DNA from: Streptococcus sp. LYSM12
Lineage (GTDB): Bacteria; Bacillota; Bacilli; Lactobacillales; Streptococcaceae
Reading direction: 5' to 3'
DNA length: 64,000 bases
Assembly (NCBI RefSeq): GCF_004569635.1
Contig: NZ_SPOZ01000004.1
Coordinates: forward strand, 59,962-123,961
Shown: one piece after another, positions 28,603-37,405 of the stretch
Layout of the letters: each line of letters begins with the position of its first letter
Numbering within the stretch: position 1 is the stretch's first letter
Notes under the pieces: model-generated
What the model saw: only the letters and a program-made list of their open reading frames with translations
What the model was told of the DNA's origin: nothing
The model's database searches: none
Program-made: the position numbers and the translations under genes

Positions 28603-29676
28603 ATGTCACATTCTAATTTATTCAAAAAAATCAAAGAAGTTACCGAATTACAAGGTATCGCAGGCTTTGAACACGAAGTCCGAAACCATATTCGCCACAA
28701 AATCACCCCTCATGTGGATCGTGTTGAAACTGACGGTCTAGGGGGCATTTTCGGTATTAAAGATACTACCCAAGCAGATGCACCACGTATCATGGTGGCT
28801 GCCCACATGGATGAAGTCGGATTTATGATTAGCCAGATTAAGGCAGACGGGACTTTCCGAGTGGTTGAAGTCGGGGGTTGGAACCCATTAGTGATAGCAA
28901 GCCAAGCCTTTACACTCCATTTACAAGACGGGCGTCAAATTCCTGCCATTTCAGGTTCCATGCCTCCTCACCTTTCCCGTGGTAGCAGTGGTGGTGCTGG
29001 AATTCCCTCTATTAGTGATGTAATCTTCGATGCAGGATTTAGCTCAAAAGAAGAAGCTGAAGAATTCGGTGTTCACCCTGGTGATATTCTCGTTCCTAAA
29101 AACGAAACGATCCTAACAGCAAATGGTCAAAATATCATTTCAAAGGCTTGGGATAATCGTTTCGGGGTTCTCATGGTGACCGAATTGCTCCAACATCTCT
29201 CAGGTACACAACTACCAAACCAATTAATCGCAGGAGCCAACGTTCAGGAAGAGGTCGGTCTGCGTGGTGCACACACTTCTACCACCAAATTCAATCCAGA
29301 TATCTTCCTTGCGGTAGATTGCTCACCAGCAGGCGATATCTTTGGAGAGCAAGGCAATATCGGAGACGGTACTCTCTTACGTTTCTACGATCCAGGTCAT
29401 ATCATGCTAAAAAATATGAAAGATTTCTTGCTAACAACCGCAGAAGAAGCAGGTATCAAATTCCAATACTATTGCGCAAAAGGTGGAACTGACGCAGGAG
29501 CTGCCCACATGAAAAATCACGGTATCCCGTCTACCACAATCGGTGTCTGTGCCCGTTATATCCACTCGCATCAAACTCTGTACAACATGGATGATTTCTT
29601 GCAAGCGCAAGCGTTCCTACAAGCGATTGTCAAAAAACTTGACCGTTCAACGGTTGACTTAATCAAGCATTACTAA
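28603..29676 (+). CDS. pepA: Glutamyl aminopeptidase, M42 family
   Basis: A cytoplasmic metallo-aminopeptidase that removes N-terminal Glu/Asp from peptides, 357 residues. The M42 metal ligands and catalytic residues are visible: AAHMDEVGF, SKAWDNRFG, QEEVGLRGA, DCSPAGD and the late YIHSHQ. GGAGG precedes the start. It is divergent from the DUF4651-thioredoxin-ytpR unit and shares a short intergenic region with it. Confidence 0.93.
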   Translation: MSHSNLFKKIKEVTELQGIAGFEHEVRNHIRHKITPHVDRVETDGLGGIFGIKDTTQADAPRIMVAAHMDEVGFMISQIKADGTFRVVEVGGWNPLVIASQAFTLHLQDGRQIPAISGSMPPHLSRGSSGGAGIPSISDVIFDAGFSSKEEAEEFGVHPGDILVPKNETILTANGQNIISKAWDNRFGVLMVTELLQHLSGTQLPNQLIAGANVQEEVGLRGAHTSTTKFNPDIFLAVDCSPAGDIFGEQGNIGDGTLLRFYDPGHIMLKNMKDFLLTTAEEAGIKFQYYCAKGGTDAGAAHMKNHGIPSTTIGVCARYIHSHQTLYNMDDFLQAQAFLQAIVKKLDRSTVDLIKHY

Positions 29677-29844
29677 TTCACTCATTTGACAAGCGAGGAG
29701 ATCAATTCCTATATATACGATACTCTTTCCTATCACATTTCTGGCCGTAGAGCGACCATATCACCCGTGCTAGTTCCCTCGCTATGGTCAATGGATTTCA
29801 CCAGTAACGCCTGCTCTCATCAGAGGACATATCCCTCATATCTT

Positions 29845-29877
29845 AAAAAGCAACAATGGGATGAATTGTTGCTTTTT
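29845..29877. terminator. Bidirectional terminator between pepA and folT
   Basis: AAAAAGCAACAAT and ATTGTTGCTTTTT form a 13-bp stem serving the two converging genes. Confidence 0.85.
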
Positions 29878-29878
29878 C

Positions 29879-30442
29879 TTATTTCTTAATGCCCATTAGT
29901 TTACGAACTTCTGGGATTCTATGAAGCTGTGGCAAGAGAAGCATTGTCACAACCACTCTAAATGGAATTTCTATAATTTTAAAAATGCGTCCCTGAACAA
30001 AAAATTGTACTGAAATCGGGACATGCTGATAAATTTGATTGAGGAGTGGTGTTAAAAAAAAGGTCCCAATCCCCATAATGACTACTGTAGCCCCAAGTAC
30101 GTAGAACCAGTCTTTTCTACTATGAATGTCCAACTTTTTCCCGTAGTAAAAGTAACCATATAAAAAGCCTTGTACTGCTTCTAGCAAAGTAAACCAAATA
30201 ATAAACGGATACCCGGAATTTAAGGCCGTTAGGACATCATTTACCACAAATACAATAATTGCAATCCATGGCCCAGCTAGCATTCCTATAAGAGTATTTG
30301 CAATAAATGACAGACTAACTTTTAGCGTGCTAGGAATAATCCAAAATGAATAGTAATGTCCCAAAATATAGCGAATAGCGATTAACATCGCTAAGACAAC
30401 CAATAACTGAACCCCAAATTTAGGGGATTTTTTCAAAAACAT
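29879..30442 (-). CDS. folT: Folate ECF transporter substrate-binding component FolT
   Basis: A 187-residue S component with about six hydrophobic segments. It would bind folate and dock with the shared EcfA/EcfT energising module encoded elsewhere. Family features are the N-terminal VQLLVVLAMLIAIRYILG and the WF(T/S)LLEAVQGFLYGYFYYGKK region. The assignment to folate rests largely on the tetrahydrofolate riboswitch directly upstream. Confidence 0.9.
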   Translation of the reverse strand: MFLKKSPKFGVQLLVVLAMLIAIRYILGHYYSFWIIPSTLKVSLSFIANTLIGMLAGPWIAIIVFVVNDVLTALNSGYPFIIWFTLLEAVQGFLYGYFYYGKKLDIHSRKDWFYVLGATVVIMGIGTFFLTPLLNQIYQHVPISVQFFVQGRIFKIIEIPFRVVVTMLLLPQLHRIPEVRKLMGIKK

Positions 30443-30444
30443 AC

Positions 30445-30487
30445 TCTGCTCCTTTTAACAACTGGAGCTGTCGGTTCTTCGACAGCG
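30445..30487 (-). promoter_or_regulatory. Expression platform of the folT riboswitch
   Basis: After the aptamer, a GCTGTCG/CGACAGC hairpin is followed by GCTCC, which can pair with the GGAGC that overlaps the folT ribosome binding site. This suggests control of translation rather than termination; there is no T-run. Confidence 0.6.
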
Positions 30488-30574
30488 GATGCAATGGTTT
30501 ATCGCGCTTTCGCTTCGTTGTATGGCAACATCCCATCCATACACACTTAACGCAAACCACCTACTCTGTGCAAA
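30480..30574 (-). promoter_or_regulatory. Tetrahydrofolate (THF) riboswitch
   Basis: The conserved core of the folT-motif aptamer is present in order: GAGTAGG, GCGTTAAGTG, GGGATGTTGCC, ACGAAGCG, and TTGCATCCGCTG. The complementary ends and spacing match the known Streptococcus mutans THF riboswitch as I remember it. Confidence 0.92.
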
Positions 30575-30660
30575 TTAGCTTTGCCTTATTATTCTACCAT
30601 ATCCAGATGATTTTGACTAGAACATTTCCCAACAAAAAGATTTCAATGCTCTTTGAATAG

Positions 30661-31191
30661 CTATCGCCTAAAAATCCTCTTTAAAATCGGGTAAAGAATC
30701 GGAACAGCAATGATTGTTACTAAAGCAGTGCCAAACGTTCCTCCGATTTTAAGCACTGCAGCCACCACTGCAACCCGCATATTCACTCCACCAATCAAGC
30801 CATTGATGATTGTGTACTTCGACAAGTTGCTCACCATTTTAGTAATCGCAGCTATAATCCCCACAATAACAACATTCCTCGTCTGGCTATCCGAATGCAT
30901 CATTTTTTCAAAAACTAGATGAAGGACTAAACAAACGATGAGAGATTCTAAAATTGTGATCCACACTACTGCTGCATAACCATTTAACATATCAAATAAT
31001 CCAAGGCCAACTGTCGCGACCAAGGCTCCCAATCTCGAACCATAGAGCAACACAGCTACCACCACTAAGGCATTACCAATATGAACAAATTGAACCCCTA
31101 CCGGAATCCGTAGAAATTGTACACTAATGATAATCAAAGCAGCATATAAACTCAGCTCCACTAATTGACGCGTTGTCAGACGATTCATCAT
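30661..31191 (-). CDS. pdxU: ECF transporter S component, probably for vitamin B6
   Basis: A 176-residue membrane protein with about six hydrophobic segments and the ECF S-component look (LVELSLYAALIIISVQFLRIPVG, VHIGNALVVVAVLLYG). It overlaps the pyridoxine kinase gene by four bases, which points to pyridoxine or pyridoxal as substrate (PdxU type). The energising ATPases are not in this window. The substrate is inferred from the neighbour. Confidence 0.8.
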   Translation of the reverse strand: MMNRLTTRQLVELSLYAALIIISVQFLRIPVGVQFVHIGNALVVVAVLLYGSRLGALVATVGLGLFDMLNGYAAVVWITILESLIVCLVLHLVFEKMMHSDSQTRNVVIVGIIAAITKMVSNLSKYTIINGLIGGVNMRVAVVAAVLKIGGTFGTALVTIIAVPILYPILKRIFRR

Positions 31192-32045
31192 TTTTTCTCC
31201 TTTAAATCATTCATCTGGCTAGCTAACTCCGCCACATACGGCTCATAACAGAGCCCCATCTTCAAATCACGCTGTAATGTCAAGGTATGTCGCAGCGTTT
31301 TATCGATAAAATCGAGCGCAAGGTCTGCTACCTCATTTAGCGCTATGCCATGAAAATAACCCGCCCCTAAAATTGCTGTAAGCAAATCTCCCGTTCCAAA
31401 AAAATGATGTGGAAAAGATTTTGCCATATGGTAAGAAACAGTTCCTTTTTCCCTATCAAAATGAACCAAGCCAATTTTACCTTTCTCAAACGCAATACCT
31501 GTTATGATAAGGTGCTTATTCTCCAGTATGCTTAGCGCCGCTAGAAGTTGCTCCACATCTTCTTTGCTACAATTCTCACCCATATAGGTACAACCTGCCA
31601 ATAAACAGGCTTCTGTGATATTGGGTGTAATAACATCTGCCCCCATACAAAATCGACGCATAGCTGTCACAAACTCCTCCTGATAGCCCGCATACAAGCG
31701 ACCTTTATCTGCCATAACTGGATCAACAAACCGTGTAATTTGTTTCTGCTCAGCAAATGCAGCGACCCTATCAAGCTGTTCTTGCGAACCAAAATAACCT
31801 GTTATGATTCCATCAATTTTTAAATCCATGTCCTGCCACTGATTTAAAAATCCTTTCATAGCTGCGTCAAGTCGTGTGATACTGATATTGTCAAAACCAC
31901 CTGTATGAGAAGACAATAAGACCGTCGGCAAAGAAATAACTTCAATCTGACAAGAAGCCAGAATTGGAAGAGCCATTGATAAAGCGACCTTTCCTAGCCC
32001 AACAATATCATTGGCAACAATCACTGATTTTGTTTGTCCTGTCAT
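31188..32045 (-). CDS. pdxK: Pyridoxine/pyridoxal kinase
   Basis: A 285-residue ribokinase-fold kinase that phosphorylates B6 vitamers. The anion-hole and catalytic motif is FFGTGDLLTAILGAGY (Asp as base), the substrate-side TPNITEACLLAG is present, and HTGGFDNISI lies near residue 47. Its last bases overlap the start of the transporter gene, so import and trapping of the vitamin are translated together. PdxK and PdxY are not easily told apart by eye. Confidence 0.88.
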   Translation of the reverse strand: MTGQTKSVIVANDIVGLGKVALSMALPILASCQIEVISLPTVLLSSHTGGFDNISITRLDAAMKGFLNQWQDMDLKIDGIITGYFGSQEQLDRVAAFAEQKQITRFVDPVMADKGRLYAGYQEEFVTAMRRFCMGADVITPNITEACLLAGCTYMGENCSKEDVEQLLAALSILENKHLIITGIAFEKGKIGLVHFDREKGTVSYHMAKSFPHHFFGTGDLLTAILGAGYFHGIALNEVADLALDFIDKTLRHTLTLQRDLKMGLCYEPYVAELASQMNDLKEKK

Positions 32046-32364
32046 ACGTTTACTTGGATTCCCTTTCCCTTATATCATCAACTAACCATATTGTAAAAAA
32101 ATTCAGCTGGCTACACAATAGGAAAAAAAGTAATTTGTCTGGGGACAGATGGATGTTTTCTAGCGAGATTGGACAAAAACTCTTAAACTAAGCAAAGGCT
32201 TAACATCAAGTCCGTTAAAGCCTTGATATTAAGTCTTTGCTACATGGAGTTTGTGTCTTAACCTATGGAATACAAAAAATGGAATCCCCAGCAAGAGGAG
32301 TCCATTTCTATTAAAATCTATATTAGCAGCCCAGTACTGTGAGTACACGTTCTGATTTCCAATT
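32046..32364. other. Gap of about 320 bases between ackA and pdxK
   Basis: It holds a long imperfect hairpin at 32191-32241 (AGCAAAG…CTTTGCT, ATCAAG…CTTGAT) and the ackA terminator at 32273-32308. Nothing else recognised. Confidence 0.5.
32273..32308 (-). terminator. Terminator downstream of ackA
   Basis: An imperfect stem (AATGGA…TCCATT with CTCC/GGGG inside) is followed on the minus strand by a T-run. Confidence 0.6.
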
Positions 32365-33555
32365 TTATTTTTTCAAACGTTCTACATCACGCGCAATGAC
32401 GAGTTCTTCATCGGTTGGAACAACTAAGACCTTGACCTTAGAATCAGGAGTTGAAATATCTCCTTCTGCTCCAAAAATATTCTTTTCTGGATCCAACTCC
32501 ATACCAAACCAAGATAAGCCTTTTACAACTGCTTCACGGACGGCTACAGAATTTTCACCAATACCTGCTGTGAAAACGAGAGCATCTGCCCCATTGAGGA
32601 CTGCAAAGTATTGACCGATAAATTTTTGAAGTCTGTTGACCAACATGTCAAAAGCAAGCGTACATTTGGCTTCCCCAGCATCACGCCCAGCTTCTACTTC
32701 GCGCATATCACTTGAGATTTCTGCAATCCCCAAAATACCAGATTGCTTGTTGAGAACATTCACAACATCCGCAGCATCATTCAATTCTGCAACATTTTCA
32801 ATGAGATAAGGAATGATTGCAGGGTCAATATCTCCAGAACGAGTTCCCATCATTGGTCCAGCTAGTGGAGTGAAGCCCATTGAGGTATCAACAGATTTGC
32901 CACCATCAACAGCTGTGATTGAAATCCCATTTCCAATATGAGCGGTAATTACTTTTAGCTCTTCCACTGGTTTATTCAAGACTTTCGCTGCTTCACGTGA
33001 AACATAGTAGTGAGAGGTTCCATGCGCTCCATACTTACGGACTTGATAATCTTCATAATACTTAGTCGCAATTGGGTAACGATAGGCTACTTCTGGCATA
33101 GTTGTGTGGAATGCTGTATCAAAAACCGCGACACTTGTAATATCTGGCAATATATCCTTGAACGCCCGAATACCCGCAGCATTTGCCGGGTTATGAAGGG
33201 GTGCTAGAGCGGATAATGCCTCGATTTTAGCAAGCACTTCATCATCAATCAAGACAGAATCTTTGAAGAATTCACCACCAGCTACCACGCGGTGACCAAC
33301 ACCTGTGATTTCTGAAAAGTTTTCAATGATATGATGTGCCAATAGGTCATCCAATAAAATTTTAACAGCTTGCACATGGTCAGCAATATCAAGTGTCTGA
33401 CTAGCAGATTGACCTTCAAATTTAACGGTTGAAACCGAATCTTTTAGACCAATGCGCTCAATCAAACCTTTCGCCAACACTTTTTCTTCTGGCATTTGGT
33501 ATAATTGCCATTTCAAACTAGAGCTACCTGCGTTAATCGCAATTGTTTTTGACAT
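32365..33555 (-). CDS. ackA: Acetate kinase
   Basis: Makes ATP from acetyl phosphate in mixed-acid fermentation. The 396-residue protein has [13 protein letters not shown] at the start, the GAHGTSH motif with [20 protein letters not shown], and FTAGIGENS. It lies 49 bases after the competence methyltransferase gene, an arrangement seen in other streptococci where ackA reads on from the comG (comY) operon. A cre-like site lies just upstream. Confidence 0.96.
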   Translation of the reverse strand: MSKTIAINAGSSSLKWQLYQMPEEKVLAKGLIERIGLKDSVSTVKFEGQSASQTLDIADHVQAVKILLDDLLAHHIIENFSEITGVGHRVVAGGEFFKDSVLIDDEVLAKIEALSALAPLHNPANAAGIRAFKDILPDITSVAVFDTAFHTTMPEVAYRYPIATKYYEDYQVRKYGAHGTSHYYVSREAAKVLNKPVEELKVITAHIGNGISITAVDGGKSVDTSMGFTPLAGPMMGTRSGDIDPAIIPYLIENVAELNDAADVVNVLNKQSGILGIAEISSDMREVEAGRDAGEAKCTLAFDMLVNRLQKFIGQYFAVLNGADALVFTAGIGENSVAVREAVVKGLSWFGMELDPEKNIFGAEGDISTPDSKVKVLVVPTDEELVIARDVERLKK

Positions 33556-33567
33556 AAGATTCCCCTT

Positions 33568-33582
33568 TTTAAGCGTTTTCCT
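33568..33582 (-). promoter_or_regulatory. Possible cre site upstream of ackA
   Basis: AGGAAAACGCTTAAA matches the CcpA consensus core (GNAANCGN) with two mismatches at the ends. ackA is a known CcpA target in Gram-positives, but this copy is weak. Confidence 0.35.
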
Positions 33583-33604
33583 AACTAGTATATCAAATTT
33601 TCAC

Positions 33605-34558
33605 TTAAATTGCATTATCTTGTTTCCATTTTTTGAAATTCTCAGTAAACTGTTGCAATTCTTCCAGATTTTGTAAATCCGTCAATGGATACATAAAAGT
33701 CTCTACCAGCATATCCGTCTGCTTCTGTAATACAAAAATCGTTTTCGCCATCAGCTGTGTCCCAAATAAATTAGACGGTAAGGTCAGTACCGCAACAACT
33801 CTGGCATTATCTTGTAACCAAGCTTTCAAGAGCGGACTTTGAGGACTGGTCAGTAAATCATTTGGTGCAAGTAAGATAGCATATCCACCCTGTTTTAAAT
33901 ATTTCAAGGACTGTTCCATCAACAAGTGATGAGCATAGGTATGCTCTGTTGAACTTGCCACTTGATAGCGCTGAGCTATGCGATCATCTGGATAGTAACC
34001 AATTGGTAAATCACCAATGATGACTTGACTTTCTTTTAAAATCTGCGGACGAATCGCATCTCCTTGAGCAAAATGGCTACTACTTTCCATCACATCCGCA
34101 ATACTTGCAGATAGGTCAATCAACAAATCATCCACTTCAATGCCGAGATAGTCAATTTTTTTCTGGCTATGATTTAAAATTGTTTGCGCCAGATTACCAG
34201 TTCCAGAACCAATTTCCAAGACAGTAACCTGTTTCTCACTCACCAAGTGGTCCAACAGAAAGGTCAAGATAAAGCCAATACTGTCTGGAGTAAATTGATG
34301 ATTGTACTGCATCGGTTCTGTCTGATTAGCTTTGATAAAGAGAAATTGATAGGACCTGCGCCACTCCTCAGCCGTCAACTGCAACTGCTTTAGAGCTTCA
34401 ATATTAGCAACAATAACTTCATGCTCATGGTTGCCTGCCAAATAAGCAGCATTCTGCTCAATCAAAGCATCATAAAAGTTTGTTCCCAAAAGATTTTGGA
34501 GGGTTTGGACATTTTCTAACAGCAAGTCATACGCCTGTTCAATTTTTTCAAAATTCAT
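33605..34558 (-). CDS. Class I SAM-dependent methyltransferase of the comG locus
   Basis: A 317-residue protein with a SAM-binding fold (TVLEIGSGTGNLAQTIL about residue 117) and an N6-adenine-methylase-like motif in altered form (GDLPIGYYPDD in place of NPPY). It corresponds to the YtxK/ComYH protein that follows the competence pilus genes in streptococci. Its target is not known; the changed catalytic motif may affect activity. It starts 22 bases after comGG. Confidence 0.82.
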   Translation of the reverse strand: MNFEKIEQAYDLLLENVQTLQNLLGTNFYDALIEQNAAYLAGNHEHEVIVANIEALKQLQLTAEEWRRSYQFLFIKANQTEPMQYNHQFTPDSIGFILTFLLDHLVSEKQVTVLEIGSGTGNLAQTILNHSQKKIDYLGIEVDDLLIDLSASIADVMESSSHFAQGDAIRPQILKESQVIIGDLPIGYYPDDRIAQRYQVASSTEHTYAHHLLMEQSLKYLKQGGYAILLAPNDLLTSPQSPLLKAWLQDNARVVAVLTLPSNLFGTQLMAKTIFVLQKQTDMLVETFMYPLTDLQNLEELQQFTENFKKWKQDNAI

Positions 34559-34580
34559 ATTCCTATCATATCAAAAAAGA

Positions 34581-35033
34581 CTATTTTTTGCTAGGCAAAG
34601 GAAAAGAATAGAAAAACTCATGACCAGAGATTGTCGTAACTGTCACAAGAAGTTGATGGTTATCAGACTGATAATGCGATTGCCCTTTAGAAAATCGGAG
34701 ATGCCCCTGTACTTTGATGTCCTTTCGGGCTGCCTCATTCTTCACATTTTCCGCCTCCAATTCTCGCTCCATCTTTGAAGACCGCAGAGATTTTTTTGTC
34801 ATTTGGATTTTTGAGCTCATTTCTTCCCGCGCAATATCAGCTGTCCATTCCGCTATCAAATGGGCCTCTACACTTTCGTGATTAGCCGAAACAACTCGCG
34901 CTTCTGATATTTGAGCATGTAAATAGAATTGCAGCACCAAACTAAAAACCGCAACCATAAATGTAGCATATAACATCACTCCTGCCCTACACTTTTTCTT
35001 CAAAACGATAAACAAAACTTTTCTCCCAACCAT
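34581..35033 (-). CDS. comGG: Competence pilus minor component ComGG
   Basis: The last comG-operon pseudopilin-like protein, about 150 residues. It has one N-terminal membrane segment (AGVMLYATFMVAVFSLVLQFYLHAQ) and a soluble C-terminal half. The frame overlaps the end of comGF. The exact start is uncertain: an ATG at 35033 is listed, but TTG or GTG codons nearer GGGAGA are possible. The sequence is poorly conserved, as usual for ComGG. Confidence 0.75.
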   Translation of the reverse strand: MVGRKVLFIVLKKKCRAGVMLYATFMVAVFSLVLQFYLHAQISEARVVSANHESVEAHLIAEWTADIAREEMSSKIQMTKKSLRSSKMERELEAENVKNEAARKDIKVQGHLRFSKGQSHYQSDNHQLLVTVTTISGHEFFYSFPLPSKK

Positions 35034-35406
35034 TATCAAAGGTGATATCAATCTGTACAAAGGCTTTTTCTCGTCGGATTTTAGCGGAAGCAACCTGATA
35101 TAACATGGGTTGATATCCCTGCCCCTTATCATTTGTTTTACGGAAATCATCTGCTTTTGATTTACCAAAAGACAGTCGATGACCAGATTTATCAACATAC
35201 AGATGATCATGTTCCACCTTAATGAAACGAGTCCCGTCCAACTCATAGCGCAGTTGGTCCGCAAAAACAAGCCACTTCTTTTCAACACTCGTTTCCTGAT
35301 AAAGCATTTCATGGCGGATTAATTTCGCTAGACCATCAAATACTAGTAGACTTCCTGATAAGACAAGCAGAGCTACTAGACATTCAAGTAGGGAAAAAGC
35401 TGGCAT
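34987..35406 (-). CDS. comGF: Competence pilus minor pseudopilin ComGF
   Basis: About 139 residues. The N-terminus (MPAFSLLECLVALLVLSGSLLVF) is a prepilin-like hydrophobic helix to be processed by the ComC peptidase. The ATG at 35406 overlaps the comGE stop region, with AAAGAG upstream; an earlier TTG is possible. The soluble part has the strand-rich pattern of ComGF. It acts with the other pseudopilins in the transformation pilus. Confidence 0.82.
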   Translation of the reverse strand: MPAFSLLECLVALLVLSGSLLVFDGLAKLIRHEMLYQETSVEKKWLVFADQLRYELDGTRFIKVEHDHLYVDKSGHRLSFGKSKADDFRKTNDKGQGYQPMLYQVASAKIRREKAFVQIDITFDNGWEKSFVYRFEEKV

Positions 35407-35407
35407 C

Positions 35408-35701
35408 TTACTCTTTTTCAATATGCAATACCTCCTCACCTTTATGCCACACACGCATATGATGAGCATCTCGTTCAATGGTTACACTCACTCCATTCAA
35501 GACAAGGTGCTCCTGTTTTGTCTGTATGGCCATCTTTGCTAGCAAAAGTATCTCCTGTCTTTGCCATTGTTCCTCTTGCCATCTCCTGCTGTGAATGACT
35601 CCTGTCAAGAGTAAACTTGCAATCATGGAAAAAATGGCGAGAGCAACCAAACTTTCTAGCAAAATATAAGCCTCATTTCTCTGTTTTTTTATAATTCCCA
35701 C
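35408..35701 (-). CDS. comGE: Competence pilus minor pseudopilin ComGE
   Basis: A 97-residue protein with a prepilin-type N-terminus (NEAYILLESLVALAIFSMIASLLL); the Glu at position five of the processed helix is present. It overlaps comGD by 29 bases. Short length and position identify it as ComGE. It forms part of the competence pilus tip or assembly complex. Confidence 0.83.
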   Translation of the reverse strand: MGIIKKQRNEAYILLESLVALAIFSMIASLLLTGVIHSRRWQEEQWQRQEILLLAKMAIQTKQEHLVLNGVSVTIERDAHHMRVWHKGEEVLHIEKE

Positions 35702-36110
35702 TCCCTAGGTATAATTGATAACTTATTTTCTTCTGATGTGTTAAAAATTCAATTTTTGCTAAAGACGAATTTCCCCCATTATGATCCAATACAATCTGTT
35801 GCCTCTGATTGACCTGTACAGTGGCTGGTAATCTCAAGCGATCATACCCATTTGAAATTGTAGAACCTGTAAATTCAAGTACCACCGACCTATGAGAAGA
35901 TATAGCTAGCTGTTGACTCGTCTTATACATGGTTTCAAACTTGAGGAAAAATAACTGCTCCTCTACACCTGTCAATACATTACGGACCGAACTTGATAGT
36001 AGAATCGTCAAAAAACTAACAATAAATAGCGTCAGCAAACTTTCCAACAAGGTATAAGCTCTATGGGTTGACTGTACGAGATTTATCTGTATTTTTCGCA
36101 TAGTATTCAT
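35673..36110 (-). CDS. comGD: Competence pilus minor pseudopilin ComGD
   Basis: A 145-residue pseudopilin. The processing region is THRAYTLLESLLTLFIVSFLTILLSS, with the usual Glu, followed by a strand-rich domain. It overlaps both comGC and comGE, so the whole set is translationally coupled. An earlier Met at the start of the frame is used, although MRKIQINL is also possible. Confidence 0.85.
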   Translation of the reverse strand: MNTMRKIQINLVQSTHRAYTLLESLLTLFIVSFLTILLSSSVRNVLTGVEEQLFFLKFETMYKTSQQLAISSHRSVVLEFTGSTISNGYDRLRLPATVQVNQRQQIVLDHNGGNSSLAKIEFLTHQKKISYQLYLGSGNYKKTEK

Positions 36111-36375
36111 TGTAGGCTTCTGCCTGTGCTTCCGTAACTGCTCCTGCCTCTACCAATTTAGACAGGCTTGCTTCTCTTCCATTTTGTAATTCATACAATT
36201 CAGCTTGCCCCTCTACAACTTTTACAACAGCTGCATTGCCTGCCTGCTTAACAGTTTCTTTTTGCTTACTTATATTAGGGATGAATAAGAGCAATAAAAT
36301 ACTGATGATAAATAAGACCACTAGCATTTCTATTAGAGTAAATCCTCTGACGGTTAACTTTTTCAATTTTTTCAT
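36061..36375 (-). CDS. comGC: Major competence pilin ComGC
   Basis: The main subunit of the transformation pilus, 104 residues from MKKLKKLTVRGFTLIEML. The classical type IV prepilin site G|FTLIEMLVVL is present and is followed by a long hydrophobic helix. The frame extends 15 codons upstream into comGB but the later ATG, with GGAGG upstream, is the conserved start. ComC peptidase would cleave after the Gly. Confidence 0.93.
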   Translation of the reverse strand: MKKLKKLTVRGFTLIEMLVVLFIISILLLLFIPNISKQKETVKQAGNAAVVKVVEGQAELYELQNGREASLSKLVEAGAVTEAQAEAYNEYYAKNTDKSRTVNP

Positions 36376-36376
36376 T

Positions 36377-37405
36377 TTAAACCTCCATGTGTTGATAGAT
36401 TGGTAGCAACATCGCTGCATAAATTAAGACAATAAGCAAGGCGACAAACATAAATACAAGTGGTTGAATGAGCTGCATGGAAGCAGTCAGCCTCACAAAA
36501 AATTCCTCCCAACATTCATCAGCATACAGTCGTAACTCATGTCCTAACTTATCTTTAACTTGACCATATTCAATCATGAGACTTAACTCCTTCTTGAAAA
36601 AAGGATAGCGCTTAACATGCTCTTCAAAGGCAATCCCCTTGTCTAAGGCTAGTCCCAGCTCCGTCCCGATACTGCAAAACAAAGCAGATTGTTGCTCTTG
36701 CATCAAGTGAATAATCCGAGGCATTTCAAGACCTTGACCGATGAGATTCCCCCATTCACGCGCATAATAAGCCGTGAGATACAGCTGAATCAACCTCCCT
36801 AAAAATGGCAATCGTACTAGTAGACTGACTGCCCTTATTTTCTCAGATTTCCGGTACCAATACTTCAGTAGCACTACCAAAACCAAACTAGCAACAACCG
36901 ATGCTAGAAAAACAATTGGAAGATAATCCATTATCCTCGTAACTCCATTCCTCTCTTCTAATTGAGGTAAGAGATAACTATTTAATCCCAGCATAATCGC
37001 AAGCAAAAATCCTAACAATATCACTGGATAGGTGGCTACTTCAACTAGTTTTTTACGCACTTTTATAAAATTTCCTAAGTAATCTTGAATGTTTGTCAAG
37101 CTTAACTCCAAATTCCCATGTACTTCTGCCAAGGATACTTGGGTTACAACTACGTCTGAAAATTGCAGATCCGAAAGAAGAGCTGCGAAAGATTTTCCAG
37201 TCATCAACCCTCTGGATAAAATACTAGTATAACTATCTGCTAGTAATTGACTTCTTTTTAAGAAATCAACAATTTCTACCAAGTGAAAACCACTCGTAAA
37301 CAGATTAGTGAATAATGCGATAATCTTACGCTGACGAGTCAAAGATAATTTTTTCGGCCTGCGCTTGACGAACACTGATATGTCCTGCTGTAAAAAGTCT
37401 GTCAA
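36377..37405 (-). CDS. comGB: Competence pilus membrane platform ComGB
   Basis: Polytopic inner-platform protein of the GspF/PilC family, about 342 residues. Hydrophobic segments lie at about 155-175, 200-225 and 325-345. The N-terminal RQRKIIALFTNLFTSGFHLVEIVDFL is well conserved with pneumococcal CglB as I recall it. The start is probably the TTG at 37405 (LTDFLQQDISVF), inside the 3' end of comGA; a GTG at 37375 is an alternative. Confidence 0.85.
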   Translation of the reverse strand: MTDFLQQDISVFVKRRPKKLSLTRQRKIIALFTNLFTSGFHLVEIVDFLKRSQLLADSYTSILSRGLMTGKSFAALLSDLQFSDVVVTQVSLAEVHGNLELSLTNIQDYLGNFIKVRKKLVEVATYPVILLGFLLAIMLGLNSYLLPQLEERNGVTRIMDYLPIVFLASVVASLVLVVLLKYWYRKSEKIRAVSLLVRLPFLGRLIQLYLTAYYAREWGNLIGQGLEMPRIIHLMQEQQSALFCSIGTELGLALDKGIAFEEHVKRYPFFKKELSLMIEYGQVKDKLGHELRLYADECWEEFFVRLTASMQLIQPLVFMFVALLIVLIYAAMLLPIYQHMEV

